Positions 58,900 to 64,000 of a DNA stretch of 64,000 nucleotides are shown piece after piece. The stretch's first letter is position 1. Every line of letters begins with the position of its first letter. Origin of the DNA: an uncultured Nioella sp. (GTDB lineage: Bacteria; Pseudomonadota; Alphaproteobacteria; Rhodobacterales; Rhodobacteraceae); the NCBI GenBank assembly GCA_947495575.1, contig CANLZL010000001.1, forward strand, positions 248,001 to 312,000, read 5' to 3'. The translations under genes were made by a program, and so were the position numbers. The notes beneath the pieces are model-generated. The model was not told the origin of the DNA, did not search any database, and saw nothing but the letters and a program-made list of their open reading frames with translations.

Positions 58900-60677
58900 A
58901 ACGATTGTCCAATCCCGATGTAAAGCGAAAGGTCCTGCCCGGAATTAGCTCCGCTGGTGGGCGTTGCCACATCAAGGCGGATCTGACCGATTGGCGTGTC
59001 ATATCTGATGCCGATGCCAGCGCCCGAATGCCAGTCATCCGATCCGCTCCAATAAGACCCCGACGTGACATACCCGGCGTCGAAAAACAAAACGCCCCCG
59101 AAATTGCCAAATAGATCCTGCCGCAGTTCAACTGATGTGCCGATAAAACTGCGACCACCAGTCAAAACACCAGCCTGCATTGCGCCCAAAGACTGGTAAT
59201 CCTGACCGCGGACCGTGTCGGCGCCACCCGAGAAAAACAGCCAATCAGGCGGAAGGGTCGCAATCGACCCCCCTTCGATGGTTCCTAATTGGAGGCGGCC
59301 TGCCAACCGGGTGCGGTTGTCCTCGCCAAATCCGATATAGCCGCGACCATCAAAGGAGAAACGCGCGCCGCCAGTGTCTTCAAAAATCGAAAACGGTGTG
59401 ATGTCGCCTTGCAGATACCAACCCTCGCGGGCGTCCAACGGATCGTCACGTCTGTCCCATATGACCTCGAACGGGGTAGAGAGGATTGTAACCTCGCGGT
59501 TGGAAAAGCCATCTGACACATCGGAATAGCTGAGTTCAACCGCGCCAGAGGCGCTGAATGTGTCGGAAAAACGATGCGACAGGCCTGCGGAAAGTTCGAC
59601 TGAATCCTCGGTAAAAGTGACCTCATCCAGATGTTCCAACCGGAACGCAAATTCGGCCACTGTATCGGGTGTGAACGTGGCCGGGCGCGAATAAACCGCA
59701 GAAAACTGCGCATCGAAACCGCCGTTTTGCCCGCCCAGGCCTGTCACCTCTCCATCAAGTCGCAGGCGTTCAGCTCCCCCAAAAAGGTTTCTGTGCAACC
59801 AGTAGGCGCTAAGGCCGGCGCCCTCATTGGCAGACAGTTCGGCCCCGAAGCCGATGCGGCGCAGCGGCGCTTCAACAAGGTCCGCCTCAATATCAAGTGA
59901 CCCGTCATCATCAATTGCGCTTTCGGTCAGCGCGACAGAGGAAAACGCGCCCGTTGAACGCAGCCTTTGGGCAACCCGTTGGACTGTGCGTGGATCAAAC
60001 TGCTCTCCCTCTGGCAGCCCGGCAATGGCCAGAATACGGTCAAGGCGCATCCGTTCCTGACCACTTGTCTGCAAGCTCCCGAAATAGGCCAGCGGCCCCG
60101 GAGATACCTCGATATCGACATCCAGCTCGGCCGCTGCGTGACGCGCAACGACGCTTTGATTGGAGATATTTGCGGCGGCATGCCCTTGCAGCCGCCATGC
60201 ATCAATTCCGGCCTCTGCGGCCTGCCGCAATATCGGTGTTCCAGCAACAGCGCCGGACGAAAAACCCTCGGGCAATGTCGTGCCCTGGGCCAATGGCGCG
60301 ATTGATGCAGAACCCAAATGAAACAATGGTCCGGGGTCCACCTGCACTGTGACGGTCTGGATGGGTGCAGCCGGTCGAAAGGGCGAGATAGCCGATGCCT
60401 CTCGCCCATCCAGACGCACCGAAACAACCGGGCCGAAATATCCGCGCTCATAAAGGACCGCGACAAGGCGGCCATATTCGGAACGGGCGGCAGCAATTAC
60501 GTCCTGAGAGGGCAGGCTTGCAGGGTTTTCAAAGGGCAGAAGGGCCGAGGCACCACGCAGGCGCTCTTCCAATTGTTCGCTGCCACTTGATACCGAAAAC
60601 TGGACATCCGCCGCCAGGGGCGATGGGCCAAGTAGAGTAAACAGTGCCAGTCCTATTGCGCAAAAACCGCGCTTCAT
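58896..60677 (-). CDS. tamA: Translocation and assembly module outer-membrane protein TamA
   Basis: A 593-residue Omp85 family protein with a signal peptide (MKRGFCAIGLALFTLLGPSPLAA), POTRA repeats in the periplasm (about residues 25-260) and a C-terminal surface-antigen beta-barrel (about 275-593) ending in the outer-membrane-type aromatic SLYIGIGQSF. The barrel has the conserved R-G-x-D region in ADTVRGQDYQSLG near residue 495. The ATG at 60677 is preferred over 60680 and an upstream TTG by its spacing from GGGGA. It is coupled to tamB, the normal arrangement in proteobacteria. Confidence 0.93.
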   Translation of the reverse strand: MKRGFCAIGLALFTLLGPSPLAADVQFSVSSGSEQLEERLRGASALLPFENPASLPSQDVIAAARSEYGRLVAVLYERGYFGPVVSVRLDGREASAISPFRPAAPIQTVTVQVDPGPLFHLGSASIAPLAQGTTLPEGFSSGAVAGTPILRQAAEAGIDAWRLQGHAAANISNQSVVARHAAAELDVDIEVSPGPLAYFGSLQTSGQERMRLDRILAIAGLPEGEQFDPRTVQRVAQRLRSTGAFSSVALTESAIDDDGSLDIEADLVEAPLRRIGFGAELSANEGAGLSAYWLHRNLFGGAERLRLDGEVTGLGGQNGGFDAQFSAVYSRPATFTPDTVAEFAFRLEHLDEVTFTEDSVELSAGLSHRFSDTFSASGAVELSYSDVSDGFSNREVTILSTPFEVIWDRRDDPLDAREGWYLQGDITPFSIFEDTGGARFSFDGRGYIGFGEDNRTRLAGRLQLGTIEGGSIATLPPDWLFFSGGADTVRGQDYQSLGAMQAGVLTGGRSFIGTSVELRQDLFGNFGGVLFFDAGYVTSGSYWSGSDDWHSGAGIGIRYDTPIGQIRLDVATPTSGANSGQDLSLYIGIGQSF

Positions 60678-60868
60678 CATATTCCCCACCAAAGCCCGGT
60701 CCTTGATCTGCCGACGGACATGCCCCCTTTGAAATTGAGTGCGGTCGGACAGCTAATCAATGGCCGAGTAAAAACAGAACCCCAAGACTGTTCAATCTGG
60801 TCCGGGCCGGGTGGTCAAGCCAATCCGGCAGGGCACACCCAAATCGGCGGGATGGCGTTGCGGAGCCG

Positions 60869-62254
60869 CTAGTTGATATCGACGATTTTGCCGGGGTTCA
60901 GAATGTTTTGCGGATCCAGCGCACGCTTGATGTCACCCATGATCTGATATGCCTCACCATGCTCTTGCGGCATGTATTTCTTTTTCCCGACACCAACACC
61001 ATGCTCACCGGTCACGGTGCCGCCTGCCGCAAGGGCGATCATATTGATCTCGTGGGCCAGTTGATTGCCGCGCTGCAGTTCTTCTTCATTGCCCTCTTCA
61101 ACCAGAATGAGAAGGTGAAAATTGCCGTCCCCGACATGGCCAACGATGGGCGAGATCAGGCCAGATGCGTCAATCAAATCCTTGGCCTTCATAATGCATT
61201 CGGCCATTGCCGAAATTGGCACGCAGCAATCTGTCACCAGTCCACGGGATCCGGGGCGCAGGGCCTTTGCAGCGTAATAAGCCTCGTGTCGGGCGCGCCA
61301 AAGCGCGTTGCGGTCTTCGGGCTTGGTGGCCCATTGGAAGTCGGCCCCACCCAATTCGGCGGCAATTTCACCGAAGTTTTGGGTTTGTTCGGCGACGCCG
61401 TCCGGCGTGCCGTGAAACTCCAAAAAGAGATGCGGTTTCGCAGAAAACCCAAGATCAGGATATTTTTGCTGCATGCCCCGCATTTGCACGTCGTCCAGCA
61501 ATTCAATCCGCGCCACCGGCAACCCCGACTGGATTGCAAGAATGACCGAGTTCACAGCGTTTTCGATCGTTTCAAATGTGCAGGTCGCCGATGAGATCGA
61601 CTCGGGCTGGCCATAAAGGCGCAATGTGAGTTCGGTGATAATCCCCAACGTACCTTCCGAGCCGACAAATAGCCGGGTCAGATCATATCCGGCAGAAGAT
61701 TTTCGGGCCCGCGTGCCGGTGCGGATGACACGGCCATCGGCCAGTACAACCTCCAGTGCAAGAACATTGTCAGCCATCGTGCCATAGCGCACCGCATTGG
61801 TGCCCGAGGCGCGGGTCGCAGCCATGCCGCCAAGGGTGGCGTTGGCACCCGGATCAACCGTGAACATCAGGCCCGTTGCCCGCAAATCTTCGTTTAACTG
61901 CAGTCGCGTCACACCCGGTTGGACAACAACGTCGAGGTCTTCTGAATTAACCTGTAGGATTTTGTTCATGCGGCTCATATCCACGGTGATGCCGCCCTTA
62001 TAGGCCATGATGTGACCTTCCAGCGAGGTGCCGACCCCAAATGGGATCACGGGCAGGTCATGCGCCGCGCAGATACGCATAATTTTTGAGACCTCATCGC
62101 TGTTTTCTGGAAATACAACAGCGTCGGGTGCCGCAGCTTTCAAATAACCCTCATCCATCGAATGCTGATCGCGCAATGCCGTTGATGTGGTCAGCCTGTC
62201 ACCCAAAAGGGTCTTCAGCTCTCTCAGGGCTGTATTCTTGGCGGTCGGTGTCAT
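60869..62254 (-). CDS. FAD-linked oxidase, GlcD/D-lactate dehydrogenase type
   Basis: A 461-residue FAD_binding_4 protein of the glycolate oxidase (GlcD)/D-2-hydroxyacid dehydrogenase group. The N-terminal PP-loop domain contains IPFGVGTSLEGH (residues about 72-83), VVVQPGVTRLQLN and GANATLGGMAATRASGTNAVRYG (about 134-156); the C-terminal domain ends with GHVGDGNFHLLI (about 375), the metal/histidine site, and HGVGVGKKKYM then LDPQNILNPGKI. The start at 62254 follows GAGG. It lies 41 nt downstream of a DeoR gene. A 2-hydroxyacid such as glycolate or D-lactate is the likely substrate; GlcE/GlcF genes are not nearby, so single-subunit D-lactate-type use is more likely. Confidence 0.9.
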   Translation of the reverse strand: MTPTAKNTALRELKTLLGDRLTTSTALRDQHSMDEGYLKAAAPDAVVFPENSDEVSKIMRICAAHDLPVIPFGVGTSLEGHIMAYKGGITVDMSRMNKILQVNSEDLDVVVQPGVTRLQLNEDLRATGLMFTVDPGANATLGGMAATRASGTNAVRYGTMADNVLALEVVLADGRVIRTGTRARKSSAGYDLTRLFVGSEGTLGIITELTLRLYGQPESISSATCTFETIENAVNSVILAIQSGLPVARIELLDDVQMRGMQQKYPDLGFSAKPHLFLEFHGTPDGVAEQTQNFGEIAAELGGADFQWATKPEDRNALWRARHEAYYAAKALRPGSRGLVTDCCVPISAMAECIMKAKDLIDASGLISPIVGHVGDGNFHLLILVEEGNEEELQRGNQLAHEINMIALAAGGTVTGEHGVGVGKKKYMPQEHGEAYQIMGDIKRALDPQNILNPGKIVDIN

Positions 62255-62295
62255 GTGGCTGGCCTCGCTGCGGCGCATGTCGTGGGGTGTTGAAT

Positions 62296-63105
62296 TCAGG
62301 CGGAATAGGGCGCTTCGTCGCCGTCCTCATGTGGCGAGCCATCCGGTTCTGCCATGTGAACGTCAACATCCCATTCATTGCATTTGGCGGAAAGGTCTGC
62401 GCTGAGCGGAAAATCGGTGAAGAAGGCGTCGATATCGCTGAGCGAGCAAATGCGTGCGGGCGCCGTTCGACCAAATTTCGAGTGGTCGGCCGCCAAATAG
62501 GTCATGCGCGAACGGTCGATAATGGCCTGGCTGACGCCGACCTCCTGGATATCATAATCCAGAATATCGCCTTCTTCATCCAAGGCTGAACAGCCAATTA
62601 CGGCATAGTCGAACTTGAACTTACGAATGGTTTCGACCGTCATTGCGCCGATCAGGCCACCGTCCGATTGACGCAGGCTACCGCCGGTGACGATAACCTC
62701 GCAGTTCGGATTGCCGATCAGAATGTTGGCGACATTCATATTGTTGGTCACAACCAGAAGATTTCGGTGTCCCAGCAGTTCGGCAGCCACCGCCTCGGTG
62801 CTGGTACCAATATTCAGAAAAAGCGAACAATCATTGGGAATATGCTCGGCACAAAGTCGTGCAATCGCCGTCTTCTCTGCGGAATGCAGGTTTCTGCGCT
62901 CTTCGTATCCGACATTGGTTGTCCCCGAAGACAGGATCGCCCCACCATGGACGCGGTCAAGCTGCCCAATTTGATCCATCTCGGTCAGGTCACGGCGAAT
63001 GGTTTGCAGGGTCACGCCGAAATGCGCGGCCAATCCGTCAACGGTTACTTTGCCTTGCTGCCTTAGCAGCGAGAGGATTTCGGCCTGGCGAAAACTTTGC
63101 GTCAT
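62296..63105 (-). CDS. DeoR/GlpR-family transcriptional regulator
   Basis: A 269-residue regulator with an N-terminal DeoR helix-turn-helix (residues about 5-57; GKVTVDGLAAHFGVTLQTIRRDL) and a C-terminal DeoRC sugar-phosphate-sensor domain (about 75-235) with FLNIGTSTEAVAAEL, VTNNMNVANIL, VTGGSLR and AADHSKFG motifs. AAGGAAGA precedes the ATG. It is 83 nt downstream of a LacI-type gene on the same strand and just upstream of the GlcD-type oxidase gene, its most likely target together with a sugar operon beyond the right edge. Confidence 0.92.
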   Translation of the reverse strand: MTQSFRQAEILSLLRQQGKVTVDGLAAHFGVTLQTIRRDLTEMDQIGQLDRVHGGAILSSGTTNVGYEERRNLHSAEKTAIARLCAEHIPNDCSLFLNIGTSTEAVAAELLGHRNLLVVTNNMNVANILIGNPNCEVIVTGGSLRQSDGGLIGAMTVETIRKFKFDYAVIGCSALDEEGDILDYDIQEVGVSQAIIDRSRMTYLAADHSKFGRTAPARICSLSDIDAFFTDFPLSADLSAKCNEWDVDVHMAEPDGSPHEDGDEAPYSA

Positions 63106-63188
63106 TGGTCTTCCTTTTCACCTGTATCATGTCCGAGCTTCCCGCGATTTGCGAGACCCAAATGCACCGGCGGCCCGATCAAAGGCGC

Positions 63189-64000
63189 CTATGTACGGGG
63201 TGGTGTGGTCAGGGATCCACGGTGGATAATCCGGGTGCCCAGGTTTTGCGAGCTACCTGCAATGGATTGCCCGCCGGCCTCGACCATTTCGATAAGCGCT
63301 GCGGCGGCGGTTGTCCCCATTTCGCGGTGCGGGACATGGACGGTCGTCAGTTGCGGATCGACCACCTGCGCCATTTCCAGGTCGTCAAAACCGGTGATCG
63401 AGATATCGTCCGGCACACGGAGATCACGGGCGCGCGCCTCTATCATCGCGCCGGCCGCCAAGACGTCATTGCCGCACAGCACCGCTGTTGGGCGGATGTC
63501 ACCGGACAGAAGCTCTGCCATCGCCGCCTGGCCCGTTTCAACGCCATATGCGGTCTCGACAATTGTAAGCACTGTATCCGGCAGATTTGCGTCCTGTACC
63601 GCTTGCCGAATTCCTTCAACTCGGGCGCTGGAGCGGTCATTTCCATTGGTAAAGGCCGAAATGACGCCGAGGTTGCGGTGTCCGAGGCGCAGAACTTCGG
63701 CCGTCATCTCAGCCATTGCGGCGCGGTTGTCGAACCCAACGGAGGGGAGGTCTCCACCGGGGGCGAAGACCCATGTGGCCAAGGCGGGAATGCGTTGTGT
63801 CCGCAGGAATTTCAGGATTTCCGGCGGGCGGTCCTGGCCGATCAGCAGCAATCCCTCTGCGCCGCGCGCCACCAATGATCTGATCTGAGCCGCCTCAATT
63901 TCAGACTGATAAGAAGAACTGGCGACAAGAAGTGTATAGCCATGTGCGTGCAGCTTTTCCTGAAAGGCCTGCAAGCCCCGCGCGAACATGGCGTTCTCCA
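63189..64000 (-). CDS. LacI-family transcriptional regulator, partial (N terminus beyond the window)
   Basis: The visible 270 residues are the periplasmic-binding-protein-like ligand domain of a LacI regulator; an open frame continues through the window edge (ENAMFARGLQAFQEKL is the usual first strand/helix of the ligand domain), so the methionine near 63989 is not the true start. Motifs are GAEGLLLIGQD, RRIP-type PALATWVF, VLRLGHRNLGVIS and the FDDLEMAQVVDPQLTTVHVP end. The DNA-binding domain lies outside. It precedes a DeoR gene on the same strand. Confidence 0.88.
   Translation of the reverse strand, partial: ENAMFARGLQAFQEKLHAHGYTLLVASSSYQSEIEAAQIRSLVARGAEGLLLIGQDRPPEILKFLRTQRIPALATWVFAPGGDLPSVGFDNRAAMAEMTAEVLRLGHRNLGVISAFTNGNDRSSARVEGIRQAVQDANLPDTVLTIVETAYGVETGQAAMAELLSGDIRPTAVLCGNDVLAAGAMIEARARDLRVPDDISITGFDDLEMAQVVDPQLTTVHVPHREMGTTAAAALIEMVEAGGQSIAGSSQNLGTRIIHRGSLTTPPRT

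Noticed and set aside
62859-63878. 339-codon plus-strand open frame over the DeoR and LacI genes
   Set aside because: It overlaps two genes with clear helix-turn-helix and ligand domains and is cysteine/arginine/histidine-rich, typical of a shadow frame.

Overview
The window looks like a piece of an alphaproteobacterial chromosome, most likely from the Rhodobacterales (marine Roseobacter-type). Pointers are the moderately high GC content, the density of solute-binding-protein-dependent transporters (two TRAP systems, a sugar ABC system, a taurine/nitrate-type ABC system, a complete Liv-type ABC system), the tamA-tamB pair, the 4TM/12TM-fused TRAP permease with a DUF3394-type tail, and the many small catabolic operons each with its own GntR, IclR, RpiR, AraC, TetR, DeoR or LacI regulator. 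I see no rRNA, tRNA, CRISPR array, insertion sequence or phage gene. Assignment to an order is inference from gene content.

Layout. 1-6 kb: a TRAP transporter (partial dctQ, dctP) divergent from a fused hydantoinase/oxoprolinase (HyuA-HyuB), then a GntR-FCD regulator. 5.9-13.9 kb: a ribose/rhamnose-type ABC operon ending in a GYD-domain gene, divergent from a cupin / Ldh2-type dehydrogenase / HpcH-HpaI aldolase operon, which looks like uptake and retro-aldol breakdown of a sugar or sugar acid. 13.2-18 kb: an unusual operon of a di-iron fatty acid hydroxylase-family membrane protein, a PanB-like protein, a PDR/VanB-type reductase and an alpha/beta hydrolase, divergent from an IclR regulator. 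18.2-21.7 kb: FAD amine oxidase / cupin / fused dihydroxyacetone kinase, closed by a strong terminator. 21.9-24.4 kb: SRPBCC protein and an aldo/keto reductase divergent from an AraC regulator. 24.8-28.2 kb: taurine/nitrate-type ABC operon with an oddly long permease. 28.7-31.5 kb: TetR / CPBP protease / serine hydrolase. 31.6-38.8 kb: TAXI-TRAP transporter, universal stress protein, class III aminotransferase and BKACE, divergent from an RpiR regulator. 38.9-42 kb: formate/nitrite-family channel, PP2C-kinase fusion and cyanase. 42.7-52.5 kb: PrpF-family isomerase, NarL-type two-component system, and a long operon of tautomerase, SMP-30 lactonase, Liv transporter and OsmC. 52.6-55.6 kb: GST / ChrR-type bicupin / flavin amine oxidase / TetR operon with a clear operator. 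55.7-60.7 kb: tamA-tamB. 60.9-64 kb: GlcD-type FAD oxidase, DeoR and (cut off at the edge) LacI regulators.

Patterns across the window. Every solute-binding-protein gene (five of five) is followed, before its membrane or ATPase gene, by a strong but unrelated stem-loop, which fits over-expression of the binding protein relative to the permease. The dctP/hyuAB and sugar-ABC/cupin divergent promoters share the 11-mer GTTGACAATTT, each time inside a palindrome, suggesting one FadR-type regulator for both. The two-component genes are flanked by matching TTGCGG-type palindromes. The best candidates for undescribed biology are the hydroxylase/PanB-like/reductase operon at 14-17 kb and the channel/kinase-phosphatase/cyanase operon at 39-42 kb.
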